Assembly (NCBI GenBank): GCA_016710065.1
Contig: JADJLP010000001.1
Location: forward strand, 992,001-1,056,000
Origin: Candidatus Ideonella esbjergensis
GTDB taxonomy: Bacteria; Pseudomonadota; Gammaproteobacteria; Burkholderiales; Burkholderiaceae_C
Length of the DNA: 64,000 nt
Reading direction: 5' to 3'
Shown: positions 1 to 8,101 of the stretch, one piece after another
Numbering within the stretch: position 1 is the stretch's first letter
How the letters are laid out: every line of letters begins with the position of its first letter
Made by a program: the position numbers and the translations under genes
The notes under the pieces: model-generated
Told to the model about the DNA's origin: nothing
Seen by the model: the letters and a program-made list of their open reading frames with translations, nothing else
The model's database searches: none

Positions 1-1816
1 TGCCCGAGAGCGCCGCCTGGCAGGCGCCGGAGTTGGTCTTGACGGCCCGCAGGTAGTAGGTGCCCGAGGCATTGCCGGCACCCATGGTCGGCAGCGTGGT
101 GGCGCTGGCATTGGCCGCGCTGGCGATGACAAAGCCCGCGCCGCTGAAACTGGTGCTGCAGCTGTTGGCGGTGGTGCAGGCGCCACCCACCGGGCAGCAC
201 TTGCGCGCATTGGCGGCCAGCGTCTGCTCGCCCGAGAGGGTGACCGTGACATTGGCGCCATTGGAGGCCGACGGGTAGCTCAGCGTGGTGCTGGCCTGGC
301 CGCCGGCGTCGAAGGTGAGGGTGGTGGTGCCCAGCGTGCCGGCCGAAGTGGCCAGCGTGGCCGTCTGGCCCGCCAGTGCGGTGGCGCGGTTGCTGCAGGG
401 GCTGGCGCTGTCCAGGCAGGCGGTGACCGTGACCGTGCTGGCCACGCAACCCACGCTGGCGGGCGGCAGGCTGAGCTCGTAGTGGTCGAGCTCGGTGTCA
501 TCGTCTAGAAGGGTGATGGTGAGCAGCTTGGCTGCGGCGTCCAGCTTCACGCTGGGGTCGCTGCTGCTGATGCCAGTGAGCGTCAGGACGATGGTCTTGG
601 TGGGCTCGTGGAGGCTGTCGTTCAGGATGGTGAAGTCGATGCTGATGCTGTCTGACGTTTCCGGATCGGTCGGGTTCAGCACCACGGTGCCGGAACCCAG
701 CAGATCGGTGTCGCCAGAGGTGGCTGTGCCCGACACCGTGTAGCTGATGGTCACGTTGCTGGCTGGCACCACGGTGGCGTTGATCAGCGCCGAGTAGCTG
801 AGGTCGCTGCCCTCGTTGACGGTGTCGGTGGAAAGGTCGAAGCCCACATAGGTGTAGTCGGTCACCAGCAGGGCCGAGGTGGCGCTGTCGTCGGTGGTCT
901 TGGTCAGCCCGGTGGGGGCGGTTACCGCAGCGGTGACATTGATGGTGCCCAGCACGGTGGGTGTGCCATAGACCAGCATCGTGGCGCTGGCGCCTCTGGT
1001 CAGGCTGCCCAGGTTCCAGGTGATGCCGGTGGTGGTGAAGTTGCCGCTGCCGGTGCTGATGGTGCCGTTCAGGCCGCTGAAACTGGCGTCGATCAGCCCG
1101 GTGGTGTTGATGACGATGCCGCTGACCGTGTTGCTGCAGCTCTTGTTGGTGACCGTGATGGTGTAGGTGACCGGGGTGGTGTTGACGATGGCCTTGGCCG
1201 GGCTGACGCCGTTGCTCACCGAGAGGTCGCTGCCCACCGTGCACACATTGCTGGAGCCTATGGTGTGGCTGCTGGTGGCCTTGACGGCGGCGGGCCAGCT
1301 GCCGCCGTCGGTGCTGCGCGACAAATTGCCATTGACGTCGCTGGAGCTGGCCGTGGCCTTCGCAGGGGTACCCATGCAGCTGGGCACGGTCTGGATCACG
1401 CCCGTGAGGGCGATGTAGTCGATGAAATTGCCGCTGGCGTCCACCAGGGCCACGTCCAGCCAGCGCGAGCTGCGGTTGCGCAGGTAGATGCCCTTGGTGC
1501 TGTTGTAGATGAACTGGCCCTTGACGCTGAAGCCCGATGAGAGGTAGTAGCCGCCCTTCTTGGAGACCACCCCACTGCCGTCCCGGTAGTAGACAACCAG
1601 CTGCCACGTGCTCCAGACTGCCTTGGCCACGTTGCCACTGTTGTAGAGCTCGATCTGGTTCGTCGTGGACGTGCTGCCCGTGTTGCCGATGCGCAGCTCA
1701 TTGATGAAGACCTGGCCCTTGTAGGCCGAGCACACCGCCGCCTGGGCCCACAGCGGCAGGCCCAGCCACAGCAGCAAGGCCAGCAGCCAGCGCAGCGTGG
1801 GCGTGAGCGTTTTCAT
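1..1816 (-). CDS. mshQ: MshQ-like MSHA pilus adhesin/biogenesis protein, 3' end outside window
   Basis: The frame is open without a stop from the ATG at 1816 to the window edge (605 codons), so the C-terminus is missing. A signal peptide (about residues 1-28, ending WAQA-A) is followed by a lamin-tail-like segment (FINELRIGN...IELYNSG), a DUF11-like beta domain near 190-300 with NxTPVTYTITVTN character, a Calx-beta-like domain near 310-430 (VNEGSDLSYS, ending in LLDDDTE), and then a Cys-rich stretch typical of DUF6701 proteins (HYELSLPPAS, KCCPVGGAC). Proteins of this build are the large exported MshQ product closing MSHA loci. Its ATG overlaps the mshP stop as ATGA, so translation is probably coupled. 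The role as a pilus-associated adhesin is inferred from position and domains. Confidence 0.82.
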   Translation of the reverse strand, partial: MKTLTPTLRWLLALLLWLGLPLWAQAAVCSAYKGQVFINELRIGNTGSTSTTNQIELYNSGNVAKAVWSTWQLVVYYRDGSGVVSKKGGYYLSSGFSVKGQFIYNSTKGIYLRNRSSRWLDVALVDASGNFIDYIALTGVIQTVPSCMGTPAKATASSSDVNGNLSRSTDGGSWPAAVKATSSHTIGSSNVCTVGSDLSVSNGVSPAKAIVNTTPVTYTITVTNKSCSNTVSGIVINTTGLIDASFSGLNGTISTGSGNFTTTGITWNLGSLTRGASATMLVYGTPTVLGTINVTAAVTAPTGLTKTTDDSATSALLVTDYTYVGFDLSTDTVNEGSDLSYSALINATVVPASNVTISYTVSGTATSGDTDLLGSGTVVLNPTDPETSDSISIDFTILNDSLHEPTKTIVLTLTGISSSDPSVKLDAAAKLLTITLLDDDTELDHYELSLPPASVGCVASTVTVTACLDSASPCSNRATALAGQTATLATSAGTLGTTTLTFDAGGQASTTLSYPSASNGANVTVTLSGEQTLAANARKCCPVGGACTTANSCSTSFSGAGFVIASAANASATTLPTMGAGNASGTYYLRAVKTNSGACQAALSG

Positions 1817-2316
1817 CGCGCCACCGTCCAGCTGAGCTGGCGCTCCACATAGGTGGCCTGGGGCGTGCCGCTGGCCGGGCAGGCGCCGGCACTGGGCTGG
1901 TTGCACGCGGTGGCCGTGAGCACGAAAAAGGCCAGCGTGCGCGCGCCATCGCTCAGCGTGCCGCTGCCGGGCGTGCGGCTGCAACTGAGCGTGACCACGA
2001 AATCGGCCAGGCTGCCACCGGGGCTGAAGCTGGTGGTGCCAAAGCAGGCCGGTGCGGCGGCTGGCGGCGCAGGGTTGCGCAGCACCTGAAAGGCCGCCCA
2101 CTCCAGGCCGGCGCGGGCGCTTTGCAGGGCGCGGGCGCTGTCGATGTCCAAGGCCGAATCCAGGTGCTGGCGCGTGCTCACGGTGGTCAGCGCCGCGCCC
2201 AGCGCGGCCAGCGCCACCAGGATGAACAGCACCGAGAGCATGGTGAAGCCCCGGCCCCGCGCTGGGGCGCGGGCCGGCCATGCCAGGCGGTGGGTGTCAG
2301 GGCAGGTTGTTGACAT
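1813..2316 (-). CDS. mshP: MSHA biogenesis minor component MshP
   Basis: This 167-residue protein has a short basic leader, then ARGRGFTMLSVLFILVALAALG, which is a pilin-like hydrophobic N-segment following a Gly-Phe cleavage-type junction. The remainder is an Ala/Ser-rich globular part with several Cys residues. It lies between mshO and mshQ, the usual place of mshP. The reading frame opens further upstream (to 2409), but the ATG at 2316 fits better because it leaves only a 20-nt overlap with the mshO end and puts the leader at a normal length. It is probably a pseudopilin-like membrane component of the pilus. MshP is among the least studied Msh proteins, so its function is known only by association. 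Confidence 0.8.
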   Translation of the reverse strand: MSTTCPDTHRLAWPARAPARGRGFTMLSVLFILVALAALGAALTTVSTRQHLDSALDIDSARALQSARAGLEWAAFQVLRNPAPPAAAPACFGTTSFSPGGSLADFVVTLSCSRTPGSGTLSDGARTLAFFVLTATACNQPSAGACPASGTPQATYVERQLSWTVAR

Positions 2317-3154
2317 GGACGGCGTGTTGCAAGGCCAGGGTTTCGGTGCCGGCGTGGGTGGTGGTGCTGAGCTGGAGTTGCAAATTGACCAGGCCTGCGC
2401 GCGCGGCAATGGGAGAGGCGTCGTAGCTGAATGTGCAGCCGCTCACGCCATGCGCCAGCAGCGCGCTGCTGCCACCCGAAGGCGGGTTGGGTTGGCTGCT
2501 CTGAAAGCCGTAGCCGGTGATGCGCGTGAGCGTGCCGGCAGAGGTGTCGCAGCGGTAGGTGATGGGCTGGCTGACGGCAAACACGCGGTAGGGCGGTGCA
2601 AACGCCGCCACCGGCAGCCCGGCCGCTGAGCTGAAGCCCACCGTGCTGACGGTGCCGGTGCTGGTGGCGCTGCGGCGGTTGGATGTGGCTTGCTGTGCCG
2701 CGCTGCTGTTGGGCGCGTAGGCGTTCGACTCGTCCACCAGCGGGCCCAGGTTGTAGAAAACCAGGTCCTGGCCCGCCGCGAGCGTCAGGCCCGGGCCGAT
2801 GAGGTTGAAGCTGGTGGCCACGCTGCCAAACACCAGCGCGCCCGTGCCCTCGGTCTGGTAGAGCGCCGCCGAGGTGGTGGGGATGAGTTCCAGCGACAGC
2901 TGATCGGGCGTGACGCGCACGCTGTTGGCCAGGGCCGAGCGCAGATCGCGGGCCATGGTGCGCAGGGCGTTGTCGGCCGTGTCCGCCAGGTTGGCGCGCG
3001 CCGTGGTGGCCAGGTAGCCCTGCACTGGCGCCACGATGAAGCGCCCTGCCACAGCGGCGATGGCGCCGGTGATGGCAATGACCATCACGGCCTCGATCAG
3101 CGTGAAGCCGGCGGCATGGCGGGGTGACAAGTCAGAGCGCGGCATGGGGGGCAT
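2297..3154 (-). CDS. mshO: MSHA biogenesis minor pseudopilin MshO
   Basis: This is a 285-residue protein with a type IV prepilin signal: a leader, then AAGFTLIEAVMVIAITGAI with Glu at +5 after the G/F cleavage point, followed by a hydrophobic helix. The globular part has a Cys near the middle and another near the C-terminus (SGCTFSYD) and ends in the HVNNLP tail seen in MshO-type proteins. It would be processed by the prepilin peptidase, which is not in this window, and built into the pilus as a minor subunit. The gene overlaps mshD upstream by 23 nt and mshP downstream by 20 nt, which indicates one transcript. Confidence 0.87.
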   Translation of the reverse strand: MPPMPRSDLSPRHAAGFTLIEAVMVIAITGAIAAVAGRFIVAPVQGYLATTARANLADTADNALRTMARDLRSALANSVRVTPDQLSLELIPTTSAALYQTEGTGALVFGSVATSFNLIGPGLTLAAGQDLVFYNLGPLVDESNAYAPNSSAAQQATSNRRSATSTGTVSTVGFSSAAGLPVAAFAPPYRVFAVSQPITYRCDTSAGTLTRITGYGFQSSQPNPPSGGSSALLAHGVSGCTFSYDASPIAARAGLVNLQLQLSTTTHAGTETLALQHAVHVNNLP

Positions 3155-3707
3155 GGCGGCTGCGGTAGCCGTCCAGGGTGAGGGTGCTGCCGTCGGGGCC
3201 GGTGACGCTGACGGTGATGCGCAGCGCGTCGCCGCTGGCGGCGCTGAGGCTGCCCAGGTCGTCGGCTGCCACGCTCACGCTGGCGCTGTATGCCGACAGG
3301 CCCGAGACGGGGCTGTTGGTGATGTCGGCGATGCCGGTCATGGCCAGGCCGTGGTAGTCATTGACGTTGTCGAACTGCGGCGTGGCGTAGCGGGTTTCAC
3401 CGGCTTCGGGGCCCAAGGCCTCGGGCAGCGAGGCGCAATCGCCCACGGCCTGGGCCGTCTCCACATTCGCGTCGTCGGTGTCGCAGTAGGTGAAGGGCAT
3501 GAGCTGCACTTCCTCCATCAGCGACTCGGCAATGGCCAGGGCCTGGCGCCGCAGCTGCGGGTCGACACTGGCGGCGGTGGCCTGGGTGAAGGCCTTGAGC
3601 ACGGCGGTGAGGGCCAGGCCCAGCACCACGATGAACATCACCAGCTCGATCAGCGACAGACCGAGCTGGCGGGCGCGGCGGGCGGGGTGAAAAAGTGTGG
3701 CGTGCAT
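3132..3707 (-). CDS. mshD: MSHA minor pseudopilin MshD
   Basis: This is a 191-residue prepilin-like protein. Its N-terminus has the class III signal QLGLSLIELVMFIVVLGLAL (Gly-Leu junction, Glu at +5), followed by a helix containing the motif AIAESLMEEVQLMPF, which is typical of MshD and related minor pilins. The globular region carries the acidic, Asp/Asn-rich NVNDYHG segment characteristic of this family. It sits between mshC and mshO in the standard MSHA order, and its end overlaps the mshO start. The spacing to mshC upstream is 62 nt, the largest gap among the pseudopilin genes, but no promoter or terminator is obvious there. Confidence 0.87.
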   Translation of the reverse strand: MHATLFHPARRARQLGLSLIELVMFIVVLGLALTAVLKAFTQATAASVDPQLRRQALAIAESLMEEVQLMPFTYCDTDDANVETAQAVGDCASLPEALGPEAGETRYATPQFDNVNDYHGLAMTGIADITNSPVSGLSAYSASVSVAADDLGSLSAASGDALRITVSVTGPDGSTLTLDGYRSRHAPHAAL

Positions 3708-3769
3708 GGGTGACGGACGCAGGGAATGCGTGCACCCGATGCTAGGAGGGCCCGGTGCGGGCCATTGCC

Positions 3770-4267
3770 TTAAGAAGGGGCTTGAATATGCCCCGTTTCA
3801 CCGTCCACCCGCAGCTGGCGGCTGAAGCTTTGCCCGCCACTGACGGTGATGGTGAACACGGCGCCGGCCGAGGTGACCGTGCTGCCGCTGTTACCTGAGT
3901 TGAAGGTGATGCTGCCGGTCTCGGCGATGCAGGGGCTGGCACCCGAAGGGCAAGCCAGGGTGGCAATGTTGCCGCCGGCCGCGTAGTCCAGCGAAACGCC
4001 GGTGCTGCTGACGGTGGCCACGATGGGCCGGCGCTGGGCCAGCGCCATGCGGCGCGCGCTTTGCAGCTGGCTCAGCAGGGTGTCGCTGTAGGCGCGCAGA
4101 CCCCACAGCCGGGTGTCCACCATCTTGGGCAGCGCCACGGCGGCCAGCGTGGCGGTGATGAGCATCACCATCACCAGCTCGATCAGGGTGAAGCCGGCCT
4201 GACGGCATGCGGGCCGCACCCTGACGGAACGGGCATTGCACATCACACGCCTTGCGTTGCTGTGCAT
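3770..4267 (-). CDS. mshC: MSHA minor pseudopilin MshC
   Basis: This is a 165-residue protein with a basic leader of about 25 residues and the prepilin signal AGFTLIELVMVMLITATLAA. After the helix comes the GspH/MshC-like segment LLSQLQSARRMALAQRRPIV, diagnostic of the minor pseudopilin class that primes assembly. A Cys pair (LACPSGASPC) may form a disulfide. The gene begins 10 nt after the major pilin gene mshA. The start used is the first ATG in frame; a second ATG at residue 9 would give a more typical leader length. Function follows from motif and locus position. Confidence 0.87.
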   Translation of the reverse strand: MHSNARRVMCNARSVRVRPACRQAGFTLIELVMVMLITATLAAVALPKMVDTRLWGLRAYSDTLLSQLQSARRMALAQRRPIVATVSSTGVSLDYAAGGNIATLACPSGASPCIAETGSITFNSGNSGSTVTSAGAVFTITVSGGQSFSRQLRVDGETGHIQAPS

Positions 4268-4277
4268 GCCTCGCTCG

Positions 4278-4646
4278 TCAGTTGATCAGGATGGTCTTGA
4301 AATTGGCCGTCTCGCCATTCGCTGTCAGGACGCAGTCTGGCGCGGTGCCAGTGATGACGAAGTTGTTCGGCATGACCGTTTGCAGCGTGGCGGCGGTATC
4401 GCCGCAATTGGCAATCGCCACGCCATTGGCTGCGTTGGCCTTGCGACCCGCATAGTTGATGGCCGCCCCAGAGGCCAGCGCGCCCGCCATGCCTTCCACT
4501 GCAGCCTTCTTGGCATCGCCGCTCAGGTCGATGAACTTCGGTATGGCCACCGCCGACAGCACGCCGACGATGACGATCACCATCACCAGTTCGATCAGGG
4601 TGAAACCGCCCTGGGGACGACGCGAGGAAATGCTTTGAACTCTCAT
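4278..4646 (-). CDS. mshA: Major MSHA pilin MshA
   Basis: This is a 122-residue major pilin precursor. The leader MRVQSISSRRPQG ends in a prepilin peptidase site G/FTLIELVMVIVIVG with Glu at +5, and the N-terminal helix continues KFIDLSGDAKKAAV, which is typical of MshA. Two Cys residues near the C-terminus (IANCGDT and PDCVLT) can form the closing disulfide loop. The frame opens upstream to 4721, but the ATG at 4646 is preceded by a good AGAGG ribosome site and gives a normal leader. It follows mshG by about 120 nt, the longest gap in the cluster, which could hold a separate promoter for this abundant subunit. Confidence 0.9.
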   Translation of the reverse strand: MRVQSISSRRPQGGFTLIELVMVIVIVGVLSAVAIPKFIDLSGDAKKAAVEGMAGALASGAAINYAGRKANAANGVAIANCGDTAATLQTVMPNNFVITGTAPDCVLTANGETANFKTILIN

Positions 4647-4731
4647 GATGGAACCTCTACTTCTGAGACAGGAAGGACAAAGTGACGGGTTGCCCGTCGC
4701 GACTTCTGAACGGCCTTGCATGGGATATCGG

Positions 4732-4746
4732 TCGGCACCGTGCCGA
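4732..4746. repeat. 15-nt palindrome between mshG and mshA
   Basis: TCGGCACCGTGCCGA is a perfect inverted repeat around a central C, 86 nt upstream of the mshA ATG and downstream of the mshG stop. It could be an operator or a small RNA hairpin, but no T-run follows on the minus strand. Its function is unknown. Confidence 0.4.
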
Positions 4747-4769
4747 ACTTGAGGGCTTGCGCGGCGAGG

Positions 4770-6008
4770 TCATGCGCCACCTTTGCCCATGGCCGCCGAG
4801 CCCATGCTCCACAGCGGCAGGAAGATGGCCAGCGCCAGCACCAGCACCATGGCGCCAATGACCAGCAGCAGCACCGGTTCGATGGCACCCGACAGGCCCT
4901 TGATGGCGTGGTCGGTCTCGCGCTCGTACATGTCGGCGATCTCTACCAGCAGGGTGTCGAGCTCGCCGGTTTCCTCGCCCACGGCGATCATCTGCATCAC
5001 CACCGGGGTGAAGATGCCGGTGGCGGCGGCGCAGCGCGAGATGCTCTCGCCGCGCTCCACGCCGTCGCGCATCTGGCCGATGCGCACGGCCATCCAGGCG
5101 TTGTCCACGGTTTGTGCCACCACGGTGAGGGCCTGGCTGATGGGCACGCCACTCTTGCTGGCCATGGCAAAACTGCGGGCAAAGCGGGCCAACGTGGCCT
5201 TGAGCACGATGGGGCCCACGATGGGCAGACGCAGCTTGGTGCGGTCCCAGCGGTAGCGGCCCTCCTCGGTGGCCAGCCAACTGCGTACCGCCATGGTGCC
5301 GGCCACCGCCAGGGCCAGCAGCAAAGGCCACCAGTCCAGCGAAAAGCGCGAAAAGCCCAGCAGCAGCCGCGTCATGAAAGGCAGCTCGGTCTTGAAACCC
5401 TCGAACATCTTGGCGAAGACCGGCAACACGAACAGGTTCACCACCACCATGGCAGCAAGAATGGCCATGATGACCAGCGTGGGGTAGCGCAGCGCTTGCT
5501 TGATGCGGGCACGCACGTCCAGCTCGAACTCGATGTGTTCGGCCATGCGCTGGAAGACCTCAGTGAGCCGGCCGGTCATCTCGCCCACACGGATCATGGA
5601 CACATAGAACGGGTCGAACACCGTGGGGTGGCGGGTCATGGCCGCCGAGAGCTCGCGGCCCTGGTCCAGGCTGGAGCGCAGGTCCACCAGCATGGCCACC
5701 AGCGAGGGCTTGGCGGTGGAGGCTTGCAGCCCGGCCAGCGAGCGCAGCAGCGGCACCCCGGCCTTTTGCAAGGTGTAGAGCTGGCGCGAGAGCACCAGGG
5801 TGTCTTCGGCGCTGACCTTCTCGTTCAGCAGCGCCTGCAGGCCCGATTGGCTGGGCGCCGAAGCACTGGCGCCGGCCAAGCCCACGTGCACCGGCGTGAC
5901 ACCACCGGCCAGCAACTGGTCGGCCACGGCGTTCTCGTTCTCGGCATCGGTGCTGCCGGTGATGAGTTCGCCGCGAGCGTTGCGGCCGCGCCAGGTGTAG
6001 GTTTGCAT
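4770..6008 (-). CDS. mshG: MSHA inner-membrane platform protein MshG (GspF/PilC family)
   Basis: This 412-residue polytopic protein has the two repeated type II secretion F domains of the PilC/GspF family (about 75-200 and 275-400), each with the helical GxG pattern. The conserved segments LYTLQKAGVPLLRSLAGL and FARSFAMASKSGVPISQAL match the F-domain signature at equivalent positions, and the membrane helices lie near 175-225 and 370-405. MshG is the platform through which the MshE ATPase drives extraction of pilin. The gene is separated from mshE by 96 nt that contain a dispersed repeat. Confidence 0.92.
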   Translation of the reverse strand: MQTYTWRGRNARGELITGSTDAENENAVADQLLAGGVTPVHVGLAGASASAPSQSGLQALLNEKVSAEDTLVLSRQLYTLQKAGVPLLRSLAGLQASTAKPSLVAMLVDLRSSLDQGRELSAAMTRHPTVFDPFYVSMIRVGEMTGRLTEVFQRMAEHIEFELDVRARIKQALRYPTLVIMAILAAMVVVNLFVLPVFAKMFEGFKTELPFMTRLLLGFSRFSLDWWPLLLALAVAGTMAVRSWLATEEGRYRWDRTKLRLPIVGPIVLKATLARFARSFAMASKSGVPISQALTVVAQTVDNAWMAVRIGQMRDGVERGESISRCAAATGIFTPVVMQMIAVGEETGELDTLLVEIADMYERETDHAIKGLSGAIEPVLLLVIGAMVLVLALAIFLPLWSMGSAAMGKGGA

Positions 6009-6041
6009 GTCAGAACCGCCCGGCCGCCCGAAGGTGCTGAC

Positions 6042-6083
6042 GCGCCCCTTGGGGGCTGCGAACGAAGTGAGCTTGGGGTCGTT
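6042..6083. repeat. Dispersed GC-rich repeat in the mshE-mshG gap
   Basis: The segment contains CGCCCCTTGGGGGC, an almost perfect palindrome, followed by TGCGAACGAAGTGAGCTTGG. From memory, this composite is a common interspersed intergenic sequence of Comamonadaceae chromosomes. It occupies most of the 96-nt gap between mshE and mshG and may form a hairpin in the transcript. Only this copy was noticed in the window. Confidence 0.5.
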
Positions 6084-6104
6084 TCATTTCATACAGCCCG
6101 GCCG

Positions 6105-7847
6105 CTACCCTGTCACGTCGATGTCGGACGCGATGCGCATGGCTTCGCTCACCGAGGTCTTGCCCAGGCGCACCAGCTCCAGCGCGTGGTCCATCATGGT
6201 GCGGCCCTTCATGCGCTCGCGTGCGGCCGCCAGAAAGGCGTTGGGGTCGGCATGGGTGGCGGCGTGGGTGAGCACGCTGTCCATCTCCAGCATTTCGTAC
6301 GCGCCGGCGCGGCCGTGGTAGCCGGTGTTGTTGCAGCTGGAGCAGCCCCGGCCGCGCTTGGGCATCACCTGGGCCGCGCGCTCGCCCAGGGCCGCGTCCA
6401 GCCAGGTCTGCTGCTGGGCTGAGAGGCTCTGCGGCTCGGCGCATTGCTCGCAGTTGCAGCGCACCAGGCGCTGGGCGATCACCGCTTGCAGCGAGGTGGC
6501 CACCATGAAGGCGGGCACACCCATGTCCAGCAGGCGAAACGGCGTGCTGATGGCGTCGCGGGTGTGCAGGGTGCTGAGCACCAGGTGGCCGGTCATGGCG
6601 CCGCGCAGGCCGATCTCGGCGGTTTCGGGGTCGCGCATCTCGCCCACCAGGATCACGTCGGGGTCTTGCCGCAGCGTGGCGCGCAACACGCGGGCGAAGG
6701 TGAGGTCAATCTTCTCGTTCACCTGCACCTGCGTGAGGCCAGGCAGGCGGTACTCTACCGGGTCTTCCACGGTGATGATCTTGTGTTCTTCCGAATCGAT
6801 CTCTGCCAGCGCGGCGTACAGCGTGGTGGTCTTGCCCGAGCCGGTGGGGCCGGTGACCAGCACCATGCCAGAGCTGCGGCCCAGGATGTCGCGAAAGCGC
6901 GTGAGCATGGCGGCGGGCATGCCGATGCTGTCGAGCCGGCGCACGTTGTTGTCCTGCCCCAGCAAGCGCATCACCACCGATTCGCCGTGCTGGCTGGGCA
7001 GGGTTGAGAGGCGCACATCGAGCGTGCGGTCTTTGAGCCGCAAGGTGAAGCGGCCGTCCTGCGGCAAGCGCTTTTCAGAGATGTCCAGGCTGGCCATCAG
7101 TTTGAGGCGCTGGGTGAGCGCGGCGGCAATGCGCTTGTCGGCCTGGGCCTGGGTTTGCAGCACGCCGTCCACCCGGTTGCGGATGATGAGCTCGCGCTCC
7201 TGCGGCTCCAGGTGCACGTCGGAAGCGCCGGCGTTCATGGCGTCCTCGAACAGCGATTGCAGCAGCTTGACGACCGGCGCCTGCTCCTGGCCCACGCTGG
7301 CCTGAAGGGCGCCAAAGTCCACAGCGTCGCCCACGTCTTTTTCCAGCGCCTTGGCCAGGCCGGTGATTTCCTCGGTGCGGCGGTAGTGCTTGTCGAAGGC
7401 GATGGGCAGCTGGCTTTCGGCCACCACCGCCATCTGGATGGGGCGGCGCAGAAGCCGAGTGAGCTCGTCGTAGGCGAACAGGTCGAGCGGGTCGGCCATG
7501 GCCACGGTGAGGTGGTCGCCCTTGTCCTCCAGCACGATGGCGCGGTGGCGCCGGGCGGGCGATTCTGGCAGCAGGCGCACGGTGTCGGCCCGCAGCGGGA
7601 AGGTCTTGAGGTTGACGAATGGCACGCGCAGTTGGGCGGCCAGGGCCTGCACCACCGCTTCCTCGGTCACCACGCCGTGCTCGATCAGCAGGCGGCCCAG
7701 GCGCTTGCCGGTCTGCTTGCCTTCTTCCAGCGCCTGCTGCAATTGCTGCTCGGACACCAGCTTTTGCTGCACCAGCACGTCGCCCAGGCGCAGCTTGGGC
7801 GGGCGGTTGGGCGCGGGCGTGGGTGCGGCAGCGGTGGTGGTGGACAT
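6105..7847 (-). CDS. mshE: MSHA pilus extension ATPase MshE
   Basis: This is a 580-residue GspE/PilB-type secretion ATPase. An N-terminal MshEN domain (about 20-160, starting LRLGDVLVQQKLVSEQQL) is the fold that binds cyclic di-GMP in MshE of Vibrio, so pilus extension here may respond to that signal. The motor domain carries Walker A GPTGSGKT with Lys339, the Asp box, Walker B ILVGEMRDPETA and the His box STLHTRD. Two Cys pairs (CNCEQC and CSSCNN, around 460-500) form the tetracysteine zinc site of extension ATPases. It is the first gene of the visible minus-strand run and diverges from ctpA. The genes normally preceding it (mshI to mshN) are absent. Confidence 0.93.
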   Translation of the reverse strand: MSTTTAAAPTPAPNRPPKLRLGDVLVQQKLVSEQQLQQALEEGKQTGKRLGRLLIEHGVVTEEAVVQALAAQLRVPFVNLKTFPLRADTVRLLPESPARRHRAIVLEDKGDHLTVAMADPLDLFAYDELTRLLRRPIQMAVVAESQLPIAFDKHYRRTEEITGLAKALEKDVGDAVDFGALQASVGQEQAPVVKLLQSLFEDAMNAGASDVHLEPQERELIIRNRVDGVLQTQAQADKRIAAALTQRLKLMASLDISEKRLPQDGRFTLRLKDRTLDVRLSTLPSQHGESVVMRLLGQDNNVRRLDSIGMPAAMLTRFRDILGRSSGMVLVTGPTGSGKTTTLYAALAEIDSEEHKIITVEDPVEYRLPGLTQVQVNEKIDLTFARVLRATLRQDPDVILVGEMRDPETAEIGLRGAMTGHLVLSTLHTRDAISTPFRLLDMGVPAFMVATSLQAVIAQRLVRCNCEQCAEPQSLSAQQQTWLDAALGERAAQVMPKRGRGCSSCNNTGYHGRAGAYEMLEMDSVLTHAATHADPNAFLAAARERMKGRTMMDHALELVRLGKTSVSEAMRIASDIDVTG

Positions 7848-8101
7848 AGCGCAGGCAGGGGCAACAGCAGCTCGGCCCGGAACGGCAGGCCTCTGGCAGG
7901 GATGCTAGGCCGCGGCCCCCAAGCCCAAGGTGCGATCAGCGCCCCAAAGTCACTCCAATTCGCCGCCCACGCGGCCTGCGCGTGAGCGCCTGCTTGCAAA
8001 AAAAGCCCCGAAATCCGGGCAACTATGGGGCCATTCCCCGCTCCAAGCGCGAGGGGCCGGTCCTATACTGGCGAGACTTGCGTGCGTTGGGAAGCGTCCA
8101 T

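Noticed and set aside
498..1607. Open frame of 369 codons on the minus strand rich in Gln, His and Arg
   Set aside because: It is out of frame with the continuous 605-codon mshQ frame, which has a signal peptide and recognisable beta domains; the Gln/His-rich composition is a high-GC shadow.
4716..6422. Open frame of 568 codons on the plus strand
   Set aside because: Antisense to mshG and the mshE end; same shadow composition.
7994..8020. Terminator-like hairpin with an A-run left of ctpA
   Set aside because: On the minus strand it reads GCCCGG...CGGGGC then T7, but the stem has a mismatch and no minus-strand gene ends there; it may be an attenuator of mshE or chance.
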